Below, piece by piece: positions 54,135 through 64,000 of a stretch of 64,000 nt of DNA; the first letter of the stretch is position 1; each line of letters begins with the position of its first letter. The notes beneath the pieces are model-generated. The model saw only the letters and a program-made list of their open reading frames with translations. It did no database searches and was not told the origin of the DNA. Position numbers and translations under genes: made by a program. This DNA comes from Novosphingobium sp. Gsoil 351 (lineage in GTDB: Bacteria; Pseudomonadota; Alphaproteobacteria; Sphingomonadales; Sphingomonadaceae), in assembly GCF_009707465.1 (NCBI RefSeq), contig NZ_CP046120.1, forward strand, positions 186,001-250,000, written 5' to 3'.

Positions 54135-55883
54135 GTGCCTGGCGAGAAATCCGGCGCCGAAATTCTGATCGAATGCCTGGTCGCGCAAGGCGTCGAATTC
54201 GTCTTCGGCTATCCCGGCGGCGCAGTGCTGCCGATCTACGACGCCTTGTTTTCGGACGAGCGCATCCGCCACATCCTCGTCCGCCACGAAGCCGGCGCGG
54301 CGCACGCCGCCGAGGGGTATGCCCGCTCGACCGGCAAGCCCGGCGTGGTCCTTGTCACCAGTGGCCCCGGCGCGACCAATGCGGTCACCGGGATCGCCGA
54401 CGCGTTCATGGATTCGATCCCGCTGGTGGTCCTCACCGGCCAGGTCGCGACCGGTCTGATCGGTTCGGACGCATTCCAGGAATGCGACACCGTGGGCATC
54501 ACCCGTCACTGCACGAAGCACAACTATCTGGTGAAGGACCCCGCCGAACTCGCCGCCACGGTCGAGGAGGCGTTCCGAATCGCCACGCACGGTCGCCCCG
54601 GCCCGGTGGTCATCGACATTCCCAAGGACGTCCAGGTCGCCAGCGCTGCGTGGAACAACCGACCCGCCCAGCGGCTGCAACGCTACACGCCGCAAACCGC
54701 GGCGCCGCGCGGCGATGTCGCCACGGCCGCCGCGATGCTCGCCGCGGCGCAATCGCCAGTGCTCTACACCGGCGGCGGCGTGATCAACTCAGGCCCTGAG
54801 GCGACGCGTCTGGTGCGCGAGCTGCAGGCGCTGACCGGCGCGCCGGTCACCTCCACGCTCATGGGCCTGGGGGCGTTCCCCGCCGACGACCCCGCCTGGC
54901 TCGGCATGTTGGGTATGCACGGCACCTTCGAGGCCAACATGGCGATGAACCGTGCCGACTTGATCGTCTGCGTGGGCGCGAGGTTCGACGACCGGGTGAC
55001 CGGACGGCTCGACGCGTTTTCCCCGAACAGCCGCAAGATCCACATCGACATCGACCGCTCGTCGATCAACAAGACCGTCCAGGTCGATCTCGCGCTGATT
55101 GGCGATTGTGGAATCATCCTGGGCCAGTTGCTGGAAGCCTGGCGCGGCGGCGGATACGAGAGACCCGAACTCGGCGAATGGATGGCCCGGATAAATGGCT
55201 GGCGCGCGCGCGACAGCCTGTCCTACCCGCCGTCGAAGTCTTCGATCATGCCGCAGCTCGCGGTCCAGCGGCTGTATGAGCTGACCAAGCACCGCGATCC
55301 GATCGTCAGCACCGAAGTCGGTCAGCATCAGATGTGGGCGGCGCAGCACTTCCACTTCTTCGGACCCAATAAGTGGCTGACCAGTGGCGGACTTGGCACG
55401 ATGGGCTATGGCCTGCCCGCTGCGATCGGCGCGCAACTCGGCAATCCCGACGCGCTGGTGATCGACGTGGCCGGCGAAGCCTCGATCCAGATGAACATCC
55501 AGGAGCTGGGCACCGCCAGCCAGTATCGCCTGCCGGTCAAGGTGTTCATCCTCAACAACGAATACATGGGCATGGTCCGCCAGTGGCAGGAGCTGACTTA
55601 CGAGAGCCGCTATTCGAACTCGTATTCAGACAGCCTGCCCGATTTCGTGAAACTGGCCGAAGCCTATGGTTGGAAGGGTATCCGCATCGAAAACGAGGGC
55701 GATCTCGACGCGGGCATCCAGGCGATGATCGACCACGACGGCCCGGTGATCGTCGATTGCCTGGTCGACAAGACCGCCAATTGCTACCCGATGATCCCCA
55801 GCGGTGCGGCGCACACCGACATGATCCTACATGGCGACAGCGTGGCGGGGACCATGGACGACGAAGCGAAGGCGTTGGTGTGA
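54135..55883 (+). CDS. ilvB: Acetolactate synthase, catalytic subunit
   Basis: ThDP enzyme making acetolactate/acetohydroxybutyrate; 582 aa from GTG 54135. Catalytic Glu region [23 protein letters not shown]/central domain [20 protein letters not shown]; ThDP-binding [20 protein letters not shown] and [19 protein letters not shown] then [15 protein letters not shown]. First gene of the BCAA cluster, with ilvN and ilvC downstream on the same strand. Confidence 0.95.
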   Translation: MPGEKSGAEILIECLVAQGVEFVFGYPGGAVLPIYDALFSDERIRHILVRHEAGAAHAAEGYARSTGKPGVVLVTSGPGATNAVTGIADAFMDSIPLVVLTGQVATGLIGSDAFQECDTVGITRHCTKHNYLVKDPAELAATVEEAFRIATHGRPGPVVIDIPKDVQVASAAWNNRPAQRLQRYTPQTAAPRGDVATAAAMLAAAQSPVLYTGGGVINSGPEATRLVRELQALTGAPVTSTLMGLGAFPADDPAWLGMLGMHGTFEANMAMNRADLIVCVGARFDDRVTGRLDAFSPNSRKIHIDIDRSSINKTVQVDLALIGDCGIILGQLLEAWRGGGYERPELGEWMARINGWRARDSLSYPPSKSSIMPQLAVQRLYELTKHRDPIVSTEVGQHQMWAAQHFHFFGPNKWLTSGGLGTMGYGLPAAIGAQLGNPDALVIDVAGEASIQMNIQELGTASQYRLPVKVFILNNEYMGMVRQWQELTYESRYSNSYSDSLPDFVKLAEAYGWKGIRIENEGDLDAGIQAMIDHDGPVIVDCLVDKTANCYPMIPSGAAHTDMILHGDSVAGTMDDEAKALV

Positions 55884-55899
55884 TGGGTGAAATAGCACA

Positions 55900-55993
55900 C
55901 CGCATCCGCTCATCCCGAACGACGGTGAGGGATTGCCTACAAGGCTTGGCTTTGGCGCGACCTGTCTCGACTTCGCTCGCCTCGAGCGAGGGT
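55900..55993. repeat. Family 3 repeat between ilvB and ilvN
   Basis: Matches the reverse complement of 50722-50806: CGCTCATCCCGAACGACGGT in the left part and CTGTCTCGACTTCGCTCGCC in the right. It fills almost the whole gap between ilvB and ilvN and stops 9 bp short of the ilvN ATG, so it must be transcribed with them. Shared by sight only. Confidence 0.65.
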
Positions 55994-56001
55994 TTTTGGT
56001 G

Positions 56002-56517
56002 ATGAAGATCAAGGAACGCGAAGCCGAACGCCACGTCCTCACCATCACCGTCGACAACGAAGCGGGCATCCTCGCCAAGATCGCCGGGCTGTTCACCGCC
56101 CGCGGTTACAATATCGACAGCCTGACCGTGGCCGACATCTCGGACAATCACGCAATCAGCCGGATCACCATCCTGACCCACGGCCCGCCCGCGGTGATCG
56201 ACCAGATCCGCGCCCAGCTCGAACGCCTGGTGCCGGTCCACAAGGTGGTCGACCTGACCGAACTGGGCGCGCACGTCGAGCGCGAGCTGGCGCTGATCAA
56301 GGTCACGGGCAAGGGAGAGCACCGCGTCGAGGCGCTGCGTCTGGCCGATGTATTCCGCGCGCGGCCCGTCGACACCACCACCGAAAGCTTCATCTTCGAA
56401 CTGACCGGAGCGCCCGACAAGATCGACAGCTTCATTGCGCTGATGCGTGAGTTGGGGTTGGTCGAAGTCGGCCGCACCGGCATCGTCGGGATGATGCGGG
56501 GAGCGGCGGGGACTTAG
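56002..56517 (+). CDS. ilvN: Acetolactate synthase, small (regulatory) subunit
   Basis: 171 aa from ATG 56002. The N-terminal ACT domain (HVLTITVDNEAGILAKIAGL, FTARGYNIDSLTVADISD) binds valine for feedback control; the C-terminal domain has RELALIKVTGKGEHRVEALR and TTESFIFELTGAPDKIDSFI. The partner ilvB is 118 bp upstream with only the family 3 repeat in the gap. Confidence 0.94.
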   Translation: MKIKEREAERHVLTITVDNEAGILAKIAGLFTARGYNIDSLTVADISDNHAISRITILTHGPPAVIDQIRAQLERLVPVHKVVDLTELGAHVERELALIKVTGKGEHRVEALRLADVFRARPVDTTTESFIFELTGAPDKIDSFIALMRELGLVEVGRTGIVGMMRGAAGT

Positions 56518-56531
56518 TCCCAAATCTCTTT

Positions 56532-56615
56532 CGACGCCCCGGCGAAGGTCGGGGCCCAAGCAACCTTTCGCCAAGGCGCGATGTTATCTAGACCCCGGCC
56601 TTCGCCGGGGTGACG
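56532..56615. repeat. Family 2 inverted repeat pair before ilvC
   Basis: Third copy of the two-hairpin unit: GACGCCCCGGCGAAGGTCGG (56532 on) and ACCCCGGCCTTCGCCGGGGT (56592 on). It sits between ilvN and ilvC, inside the BCAA cluster. Confidence 0.75.
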
Positions 56616-56624
56616 GTTACCTAG

Positions 56625-57662
<1,038 letters not shown>

Positions 57663-57697
57663 CGGGAACCGGGGCGCGGCTTCGGCGTTTTCGCGCC

Positions 57698-58138
57698 ATG
57701 CGCGCCCTGCCCCTCCTGCTCGTCCCGCTCGCGCTCGCCGCCTGCGGCCAATCCGCCACCCCGGATGCCGCGGCGACCGCCGAACCGACAGGTGTGATCG
57801 CGACCACCAACGCGACCGTTGAGCCCGTGCCCTCGGCGACCGCCACTGCCAGCGGACCCACGGCGGCCGCTCCGGGTGCGAGTAAGACGGCGATGGACGC
57901 TACTTCGACACCGATTCCTGCCAACGCCTCGCCGTCGGCGTGCGGAGCGGACAAGGCTGCCAAATTCGTCGGAAAGGTCGCCACGCCGGACGTCCGCGCC
58001 CAGACGATCGAGACCGTCGGGCACAACCGCATCCGCTGGATCGGACCGGACACCGCGGTGACGATGGATTTCAGCGAGGGCCGGCTGAATATGGCGCTCG
58101 ACGCGAATAACCGGATTACCGGCGCGAAGTGCGGTTAG
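57698..58138 (+). CDS. I78-family peptidase-inhibitor-like lipoprotein
   Basis: 146 aa from ATG 57698. Lipoprotein signal ALPLLLVPLALAACGQS, Cys at residue 17. A Thr/Ala/Pro-rich linker to about 80, then a small domain ACGADKAAKFVGKVATPDVR, RIRWIGPDTAVTMDFSEGRL and ITGAKCG that matches the I78 inhibitor family (elastase inhibitor AFLEI-like). Probably on the outer membrane facing periplasm or surface. 36 bp after ilvC, perhaps by chance. Confidence 0.8.
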   Translation: MRALPLLLVPLALAACGQSATPDAAATAEPTGVIATTNATVEPVPSATATASGPTAAAPGASKTAMDATSTPIPANASPSACGADKAAKFVGKVATPDVRAQTIETVGHNRIRWIGPDTAVTMDFSEGRLNMALDANNRITGAKCG

Positions 58139-58139
58139 A

Positions 58140-59276
58140 CTAGCGCATCAAGCGGAAGCAATCGCGCAACTCGGTCACGAACAGCTCGGGCTGCTCCCAC
58201 GCCGCGAAGTGTCCGCCCTTGGGCAGATCGTTCCAGTAGACGAGGTTGCAGTAGCGGCGCTCGGCCCATTTGCGTGGCGCGGGGATGATTTCCTTCGGAA
58301 ACTGGCTCGCACCCGCAGGAATGGCGACCTCGCCCTCGCTGAACTTGGCGAAGCTTTCCCAATAGAGCCGTGCCGACGAGGCGCCGGTCGCGGGCAGCCA
58401 GTATAGCATCAGGTTGTCGAGGATCGTGTCGCGGCTCAGCGCTTCGAAGGGCGAGCCCGGGTTGTCGGTCCACGCCCACATCTTCTCGAGAATCCATCCC
58501 GCCAGTGCGACGGGGGAGTCGACGAGGCCGTAGCCGACCGACTGCGGCCGCGTAGCCTGCTGCTTGGAATAGCCCGAATCCCAGTCCTGATAGTGCTGGA
58601 TCGCCTTGAGCGCGCGCAGTTCCGGCTCACTCGGCGCGGCCAGGTCTTCGGGCAAGGGCCGCGCGACGGGCATGTTGACGTGGATGCCGCGGCAACCCGC
58701 GGGCGCTTGGACGCCAATCGCAGTGGTCACCCCGGCACCCCAGTCGCCTCCTTGCGCAACCCACTCGGCGTAACCCAGGCGGCGCATCAGCTCGGTCCAG
58801 GCCGTCGCGATCTTGACGACGCCCCATCCGGTCGCGCTCGGCTTACCCGAGAAACCAAACCCGGGAAGCGATGGAGCGACGATGTGGAACGCGTCTTCCG
58901 CCCTTCCCCCATGTGCCATCGGATCGGTCAGTGGGCCGATGACATCGAGGAACTCGATCACCGATCCGGGCCAGCCGTGAGTCATAATCAACGGCATCGC
59001 GCCTTCGTGCGGCGAGCGGACATGAAGGAAGTGGATGTCGAGGCCGTCGATCTCGGTGACGTGCTGGCCCAGCCCGTTAAGCCGCGCCTCGCACCGCCGC
59101 CAGTCGTAACCGTCGCGCCAATACGCGCATAGGTCCTGCAGCGCGCCTAGCGGCGTGCCTTGCGACCAATCGTCCACCGTCTCGCGCTCCGCCCAGCGGG
59201 CGTTTGCAAGGCGCTGGCCGAGGTCGGCGAGTTGTTGGTCGGAGATCGCGAGCGCGAACGGGTGGATTTCTTTCAT
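58140..59276 (-). CDS. Epoxide hydrolase (EHN-domain alpha/beta hydrolase)
   Basis: 378 aa from ATG 59276. The N-terminal epoxide-hydrolase domain (HPFALAISDQQLADLGQRLA) wraps the catalytic core: oxyanion-hole HGWPGSVIEFLDVIGP, nucleophile Asp in QGGDWGAGVTTAIGV, later cap domain with Tyr residues, and catalytic His in KGGHFAAWEQPELFV. Similar to microsomal epoxide hydrolases and juvenile hormone epoxide hydrolases; the substrate is unknown. Convergent with the I78-like gene (1-bp gap). Confidence 0.92.
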   Translation of the reverse strand: MKEIHPFALAISDQQLADLGQRLANARWAERETVDDWSQGTPLGALQDLCAYWRDGYDWRRCEARLNGLGQHVTEIDGLDIHFLHVRSPHEGAMPLIMTHGWPGSVIEFLDVIGPLTDPMAHGGRAEDAFHIVAPSLPGFGFSGKPSATGWGVVKIATAWTELMRRLGYAEWVAQGGDWGAGVTTAIGVQAPAGCRGIHVNMPVARPLPEDLAAPSEPELRALKAIQHYQDWDSGYSKQQATRPQSVGYGLVDSPVALAGWILEKMWAWTDNPGSPFEALSRDTILDNLMLYWLPATGASSARLYWESFAKFSEGEVAIPAGASQFPKEIIPAPRKWAERRYCNLVYWNDLPKGGHFAAWEQPELFVTELRDCFRLMR

Positions 59277-59362
59277 CGAGCGGAAGCTATCGGCTCCATC
59301 GACGTCCGCAAGCCTTGATCGCGCATTCGCCGCGGTACAAACAGTCCCCGAAGGAGTTTGCC

Positions 59363-60016
59363 ATGTCGAATCCGAGGCCGTTGCTTCTTGCGTTGCCGCT
59401 TGCCCTGCTGGCATTGCCGCTCGCAGCGCAGCAGATGCAAATGCCGAAGCAGGTGCCAGGCAAGCTCGACAAGACCCGCGTGGCGGCAGGCATCTATAAG
59501 CTCGATTCCAACCACACTCTGATCGGCTGGCGTGTCGATCACCTTGGCTTCAGCGACTACTTCGGGGTGTTCGGCGATTCGACCGGGTCGCTCACGCTCG
59601 ATCCGAAGAACCCCGCGACGGCCAAGGTCGAGGTGACGATCCCGGTCGCCAAGGTGCTGACCGCCAGCCCCGGCCTCAACGCCCACTTGCTGCGACCTGG
59701 CAAGGACGGTGGTAAGCCCGATTTCTTCGGACCCAGCCCGGCCGACGCGCGGTTCGTCTCGATCAAGGTCACTCCCGGCAAAGACCTCATCAGCGCGTCG
59801 ATCCTCGGCAACCTAACCCTCAACGGACAGACCCATCCAGTGACCATCGCGGCGCGCTTCAAGGGCGCGGGCACGGCCCCGTTTGGCGGCAAGGCTACCG
59901 TCGGCTTCCAGGGCAAGGCGAATATCCTGCGCTCGCAATGGGGCATCGCCGCTGGTATTCCGCTGGTTAGCGACAAGGTCGAACTCGACATCTCGGCGCC
60001 CTTCGAGAAGCAATAG
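59363..60016 (+). CDS. YceI-family exported protein
   Basis: 217 aa from ATG 59363 with AGGAG upstream (GAAGGAGTTTGCC). Signal peptide (LLLALPLALLALPLAAQQ). The lipocalin-like YceI fold is seen as YKLDSNHTLIGWRVDHLGFS, then FGVFGDSTGSLTLDPKN and ILGNLTLNGQTHPVTIAARF. YceI proteins bind isoprenoids or quinones in the periplasm; the ligand here is not known. Divergent from the epoxide hydrolase. Confidence 0.92.
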   Translation: MSNPRPLLLALPLALLALPLAAQQMQMPKQVPGKLDKTRVAAGIYKLDSNHTLIGWRVDHLGFSDYFGVFGDSTGSLTLDPKNPATAKVEVTIPVAKVLTASPGLNAHLLRPGKDGGKPDFFGPSPADARFVSIKVTPGKDLISASILGNLTLNGQTHPVTIAARFKGAGTAPFGGKATVGFQGKANILRSQWGIAAGIPLVSDKVELDISAPFEKQ

Positions 60017-60081
60017 GGTAATTTTGTTGCGCCATTTGTCGGCTGGACAAATCGGCCCCGCTTGCGCATAGGCCGCGCACG

Positions 60082-60132
60082 ATGACCCTGCGCCGCGCCC
60101 TTACCCTGCGACTTACTCGCCCCCGGGCCTGA
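60082..60132 (+). promoter_or_regulatory. Leader peptide before leuA (candidate attenuator)
   Basis: A 16-codon ORF, MTLRRALTLRLTRPRA, with four Leu (CTG, CTT, CTG, CTT) and five Arg. Its stop overlaps a strong hairpin: CCCCCGGGC (60120-60128) pairs with GCCCGGGGG (60158-60166), enclosing a second stem GCGCGC (60136-60141)/GCGCGC (60149-60154). leuA starts 42 bp after it. The order is that of ribosome-mediated Leu attenuation, but no T run follows the stem, so control could instead act on leuA translation. Confidence 0.5.
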
Positions 60133-60207
60133 ATCGCGCGCTTCACCGGCGCGCAGCGCCCGGGGGAGCCGCCCTGATCCGACGCATCCAGCGCAGCGAG
60201 CAAGTCC

Positions 60208-61878
60208 ATGCCCTTTTTGTCCGACCCTTCGGTCAAGTATCGTCCGTTTCCCCCGATCAACCTGCCCGACCGCCAGTGGCCCGGCCGTGTCATCGACAAG
60301 GCCCCGCGGTGGCTATCGACCGACCTACGCGACGGCAACCAGGCGCTGGTCGACCCAATGGGCGCGGAAAAGAAGACCCGCTTCTTCGACCTGTTGTGCA
60401 AGATCGGGATCAAGGAGATCGAAGTCGGCTTCCCCGCCTCGGGTGCGACCGACTTTGACTATATCCAGGGGCTGGTCCGATCGGGGCGAATCCCCGGCGA
60501 CGTTACGCCGCAAGTCCTGACCCAGTCGCGCCGCGACCTGATCGAGACCACGTTCGCCAGCCTGGAAGGGGCCGAAACCGCGATTGTCCACCTCTACAAT
60601 GCGATTTCGCCCGCGTGGCGGCGGATCGTGTTCGGAATGGGCAAGGACGAGATCAAGGCCATCGCCATCGAAGGCGCCAAGGTCATGCGCGACCAGGCGG
60701 CCAGGTATCCCGGCACCGACTGGCGCTTTGAATACAGCCCCGAGACGTTCTCAACCGCGGAGGTCGAATACTCGGTCGAGGTCTGCACGGCGGTGATGGA
60801 GGTGCTCCAGCCGACGCCGGACAAGCCGATCATCTTCAACCTGCCCTCGACGGTCGAGTGCGCGACGCCCAACGTCTATGCCGACCAGATCGAGCTGTTC
60901 GGTCGCACGATCCCCAACCGCGACAGCGTGGTGATCAGCCTCCATACCCACAATGACCGTGGTACCGGGATCGCGGCGTGCGAACTGGGGCTGATGGCGG
61001 GGGCCGACCGCGTGGAAGGTTGCCTGTTCGGCAACGGCGAGCGTACCGGTAACTGCGATCTGGTGACAGTCGCGCTGAATATGTACTCGCAAGGTGTTGA
61101 TCCACAGATCGATCTCTCGGACATCGACGGCATTGCCAGTACCGTCACCTATTGCAACCAGTTGCCGATCCACCCGCGCCATCCCTATGTCGGCGAGCTG
61201 GTCTACACCTCGTTTTCGGGCAGCCACCAGGACGCGATCAAGAAGGGCTTCGAGGCGCGCGCGCGACAGAACGACGACTATTGGGAAATGCCTTACCTGC
61301 CGATCGACCCGGCCGACCTGGGGCGCAGCTACGAGGCGGTGATCCGGGTCAACTCGCAGAGCGGCAAAGGCGGCTTCGCCTGGGTGCTCGAACAGGATCA
61401 GGGGCTCAAGCTACCCAAACGGATGCAGGCGCATTTCTCGCGCCATGTCCAGGACCTGGCCGACACCGCCGGGCGCGAGTTACAGGCCGACGATATCTGG
61501 GAGGTGTTCCAGCGGGTCTATCACCTTAACACCCCGCAGCATTTCCAACTCGTCGACTATGAGGAAGCGCGCGGCCCCGACGGTGCGCGGATCTTCGCAG
61601 GCAAGATCGCTGTGGCGGGGCGTGAGCGGAGCGTCAGCGGGCGCGGCAACGGGCTGATCTCGTCAGTGGTGGCGACCTTGAGCGAGGCGTTTGGGGTGGA
61701 ACTCGAGGTCAAGGACTACACCGAGCACGCGATGGGCGCTGGGTCCGACGCACGCGCGGCGGCTTATGTCGAGTGCGCGCTGCCTTCGGGCGAGATCGTC
61801 TGGGGCGTGGGCATCGACGAGGACGTCGCCACCGCGAGCGTCAGGGCCGTGCTGAGCGCGGCCAATGGTGTAGTTTGA
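60208..61878 (+). CDS. leuA: 2-isopropylmalate synthase
   Basis: First committed step of leucine synthesis; condenses acetyl-CoA with 2-ketoisovalerate. 556 aa, the long bacterial form. HMGL-type catalytic part: LSTDLRDGNQALVDPMGAEK with the metal Asp, VGFPASGATDFDYIQGLV, HTHNDRGTGIAACELGLMAG with the metal His; C-terminal regulatory LeuA dimer domain from about residue 440 (VYHLNTPQHFQLVDYEEARG). It completes the BCAA set in this window (with ilvB, ilvN, ilvC). Confidence 0.96.
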   Translation: MPFLSDPSVKYRPFPPINLPDRQWPGRVIDKAPRWLSTDLRDGNQALVDPMGAEKKTRFFDLLCKIGIKEIEVGFPASGATDFDYIQGLVRSGRIPGDVTPQVLTQSRRDLIETTFASLEGAETAIVHLYNAISPAWRRIVFGMGKDEIKAIAIEGAKVMRDQAARYPGTDWRFEYSPETFSTAEVEYSVEVCTAVMEVLQPTPDKPIIFNLPSTVECATPNVYADQIELFGRTIPNRDSVVISLHTHNDRGTGIAACELGLMAGADRVEGCLFGNGERTGNCDLVTVALNMYSQGVDPQIDLSDIDGIASTVTYCNQLPIHPRHPYVGELVYTSFSGSHQDAIKKGFEARARQNDDYWEMPYLPIDPADLGRSYEAVIRVNSQSGKGGFAWVLEQDQGLKLPKRMQAHFSRHVQDLADTAGRELQADDIWEVFQRVYHLNTPQHFQLVDYEEARGPDGARIFAGKIAVAGRERSVSGRGNGLISSVVATLSEAFGVELEVKDYTEHAMGAGSDARAAAYVECALPSGEIVWGVGIDEDVATASVRAVLSAANGVV

Positions 61879-61922
61879 AACGTAAAGCGGCACCCACTCA
61901 TCCCGAGCGGAGTTGGGAATAG

Positions 61923-62963
61923 TCAATCAGGCAGCAGCACCATCTTGAGCGCGCCGCTTTCGCGCGCCTCGAATAGCCTGTAGGCATCCGGCCCGGCGCT
62001 CAGCGGCATCCGGTGGCTGATGTATTTTTCCGGCCGCAAACGCCCCGATTGAACCAGCGGGAACAGCGCGGGCAGCTCCTCGGGGACCGAGCACGTGCCG
62101 ATGCGAAAGGTCAGCCCTGCCGCGAACGCGCGTTCGAGCGGGAAAGCGTAGCGGCGCGCCTGCTGGACACCGATCACCGAGACCGTCCCGCGCCGCCGGA
62201 CCAACCGCAGGGCCAGGTCGACCGTCGCCTCGCTCCCGACCGCCTCGACCACGCAATCCAGCTTTACACCGTGGGTCGCCGCGCGGATCGTTTCGAGCGC
62301 CTCGTCGGGAGCGAGCGCAATTGCTCCAGCCTCGGTCGCCAGCGCCCTCCGCTCGGCCACCGGGTCGATCGCATAGACGACTCCTGCGCCCATTACGAAC
62401 GCGCTGTCTACCGCCATCAGCCCGATCGGGCCCAAGCCGATCACCGCCACGCTGTTGCCGGGCCGAATGTCGGCGTTGCGCGCGCCGAACCAGGCGGTGG
62501 CGAGTGCGTCGGTCATCATGAGCGCCTGATCCTCGCTGATGCCGCTGGGAATTTTGACCGCGTTGACGTCCGCGACGGGGACCCGGAACGCCTCGGCCTG
62601 AACGCCTTGCAAACTGGCCGACAGTCCGTAGCAGCCGCTGGCGTTGCTCTCGCAGGTGTGGACCACACCGCCCAAGCACGAGCGGCACGCCCCGCAACCG
62701 ACTGCCGCGGGCATCATCACGCTGTCGCCGACCCTGAGGCGGCTTACGCCCCGGCCCACTTCGACCACCTCGCCGACCGCTTCGTGGCCGACGCAGAAGC
62801 CGATATCCTCGCTGAACCCGTGGCCGTGCCAGATGTGCAAGTCGCTGCCGCAGATCGAGCAGCCGGTCATCCGCACGATGGCGTCGCGGTCGGTCTCGAG
62901 GCGCGGGTCGTCCATCCCCTCGTGGCGGATGTCACGTACTCCGTAGTAACGCAGCGCTTTCAT
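61923..62963 (-). CDS. Zinc-dependent alcohol dehydrogenase
   Basis: Medium-chain dehydrogenase/reductase, 346 aa from ATG 62963. Catalytic zinc ligands CSICGSDLHIWHG and GHEAVGEVVEVG; structural-zinc-type Cys cluster CGACRSCLGGVVHTC; NAD fold VAVIGLGPIGLMAVDSAFVM. Resembles the glutathione-independent formaldehyde/alcohol dehydrogenase-type members, but the substrate is unknown. Divergent from the amidohydrolase gene. Confidence 0.92.
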   Translation of the reverse strand: MKALRYYGVRDIRHEGMDDPRLETDRDAIVRMTGCSICGSDLHIWHGHGFSEDIGFCVGHEAVGEVVEVGRGVSRLRVGDSVMMPAAVGCGACRSCLGGVVHTCESNASGCYGLSASLQGVQAEAFRVPVADVNAVKIPSGISEDQALMMTDALATAWFGARNADIRPGNSVAVIGLGPIGLMAVDSAFVMGAGVVYAIDPVAERRALATEAGAIALAPDEALETIRAATHGVKLDCVVEAVGSEATVDLALRLVRRRGTVSVIGVQQARRYAFPLERAFAAGLTFRIGTCSVPEELPALFPLVQSGRLRPEKYISHRMPLSAGPDAYRLFEARESGALKMVLLPD

Positions 62964-63040
62964 GCGGGTCTCCTGAGGGGGCATTGTCAAACGCGCCGCG
63001 CCCCGCGACAACCCCTCAAACGAAAACCGTGGGAGCAGAC

Positions 63041-64000
63041 ATGACCGAAGCGATCCTAGAACCCGATCTGCCCATCATCGACCCACATCATCACCTGTGG
63101 GACTTGCGGCCGCTGATCGCCTCGTTTCCCACTCCGCGTCATCCGTTCGTCGCGACCGTGGCGCTTTCGCCCTACTACGCCTTCGACCAACTGCGCGCGG
63201 AAATCGCTAGCGGGCATAACGTGGTGGGCACGGTCTTCATGGAATGCGGTGCTTTCTACCGCGCCGGGGCCGGGAACGCGATGAAGGTCCTTGGCGAAGT
63301 CGAGTACGTCAACGGCGTCGCCGCGCAAAGCGCGAGCGGGCTGTACGGCGAAACCCGCCTGTGCGCGGGCATCGTCGGTCATGCTGACCTGCTGCTCGGC
63401 GACTCCGTGCTGCCTGTCCTGGAAGCGCTCAAGTCCGTGACACCGCGCTTCAAAGGCATCCGTCATTCCGCCGCGTGGGATGCCGATCCCGAAGTCCTGG
63501 GCGCGCCATTCCATGCGCCACGGGGTCTCTATCTCGACCCGACATTCCGCGAAGGCTTCGCTCACCTCGGCAGACTGGGATTGACTTTCGACGCCTGGCT
63601 GCTTGAGCCGCAACTCGGCGACGTCTTGTCGCTGGCGCGCGCTTTTCCGGACCAGCCGATCGTGCTCGACCACTGCGGCACGCCATTGGGGGTCGCATCG
63701 TACAAGGGCCGGCTCCACGAGCGCTTCGACTCCTGGCGCGATAGCATCCGCGACCTTGGCAAGTGCCCGAACGTCTCGATCAAGCTCGGCGGGCTGGCCA
63801 TGTACTTCGCCGGCCTGCCCGACCACGGACCCGAAGCCGGGCTTTCGTCAGAGACACTGGCGGCGATGTGGCGACCCTATATCGAAACATGCATAGACGC
63901 GTTTGGACCCAATCGAGCGATGTTCGAGAGCAACTATCCCGTCGATCGCTGGGGCGCGAGCTACGCGGTGCTGTGGAACGTCTTCAAGCGGCTGGTGAGC
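63041..64000 (+). CDS. Amidohydrolase, family 2 (3' end outside window)
   Basis: The frame is open from ATG 63041 (GGGAGCAG upstream) to the last base, 320 codons so far with no stop. TIM-barrel metallohydrolase of the COG3618/Amidohydro_2 group: the N-terminal metal motif PIIDPHHHLWDLRPLI, AGIVGHADLLLGDSVLPVLE, RFKGIRHSAAWDADPEVLG, later IVLDHCGTPLGVASYKG and MFESNYPVDRWG with conserved metal or catalytic Asp. Relatives hydrolyse lactones or amides in aromatic and sugar catabolism; the substrate here is not known. Confidence 0.9.
   Translation, partial: MTEAILEPDLPIIDPHHHLWDLRPLIASFPTPRHPFVATVALSPYYAFDQLRAEIASGHNVVGTVFMECGAFYRAGAGNAMKVLGEVEYVNGVAAQSASGLYGETRLCAGIVGHADLLLGDSVLPVLEALKSVTPRFKGIRHSAAWDADPEVLGAPFHAPRGLYLDPTFREGFAHLGRLGLTFDAWLLEPQLGDVLSLARAFPDQPIVLDHCGTPLGVASYKGRLHERFDSWRDSIRDLGKCPNVSIKLGGLAMYFAGLPDHGPEAGLSSETLAAMWRPYIETCIDAFGPNRAMFESNYPVDRWGASYAVLWNVFKRLVS

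Overview
The window looks like chromosome of a GC-rich alphaproteobacterium, most likely a member of the Sphingomonadales (Sphingomonas/Novosphingobium-like). The evidence is a fused ispDF gene, a dusB-ntrB-ntrC-ntrY-ntrX-hfq-hflX cluster, a double-domain Hfq, the pyruvate dehydrogenase-type E2 and E3 genes, PhaR, and many dispersed intergenic palindromes. Placement below order level is inference. Most of the sequence is ordinary core genome; one small integrative element and several repeat families are accessory.

Layout. 1-10.2 kb: end of an MFS transporter, alanine racemase, PhaR, prolyl-tRNA synthetase, two exported metallopeptidases (M28 and M3), RNase R and a universal stress protein. 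10.3-14.3 kb: pyruvate dehydrogenase E2, a DUF559 nuclease gene framed by inverted repeats, an acyl-CoA thioesterase and dihydrolipoyl dehydrogenase; lipA at 42 kb supplies the lipoyl cofactor. 14.9-21.5 kb: a 6.6-kb integrative element in the 3' end of tRNA-Ser(TGA). It has a tyrosine integrase, an AlpA-like regulator, a PC4-like ssDNA-binding protein, a putative HUH replication/nicking protein and small phage-type genes, plus a lower-GC cargo block with a membrane-anchored ClpP-like protein and two uncharacterised membrane proteins. A 14-bp copy of the tRNA 3' end marks each boundary.

21.7-31.7 kb: murein transglycosylase, D,D-carboxypeptidase, tmk, holB, metG, a TatD nuclease, a PhnP-like hydrolase, a small membrane protein, mazG, hflX and hfq. 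31.9-39.2 kb: the NtrYX and NtrBC nitrogen two-component systems with dusB. 39.2-46.2 kb: ispDF, pncC, a COQ10-like START protein, lipA, beta-carbonic anhydrase and exported proteins. 46.4-53.0 kb: gyrA, a TauD-like dioxygenase, lysoplasmalogenase, trmFO, serB and miaA. 54-62 kb: branched-chain amino acid synthesis (ilvB, ilvN, ilvC, leuA), with candidate leader hairpins before ilvB and leuA. The window ends with a zinc alcohol dehydrogenase and an incomplete amidohydrolase.

Four conserved genes (holB, mazG, hflX, gyrA) each carry a single-base frameshift relative to the expected protein. Two of them should be essential and two of the breaks are in homopolymer runs, so sequence error is more likely than real gene loss. 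The most promising targets for new biology are the cargo block of the tRNA-Ser element and the repeat-bounded DUF559 cassette.
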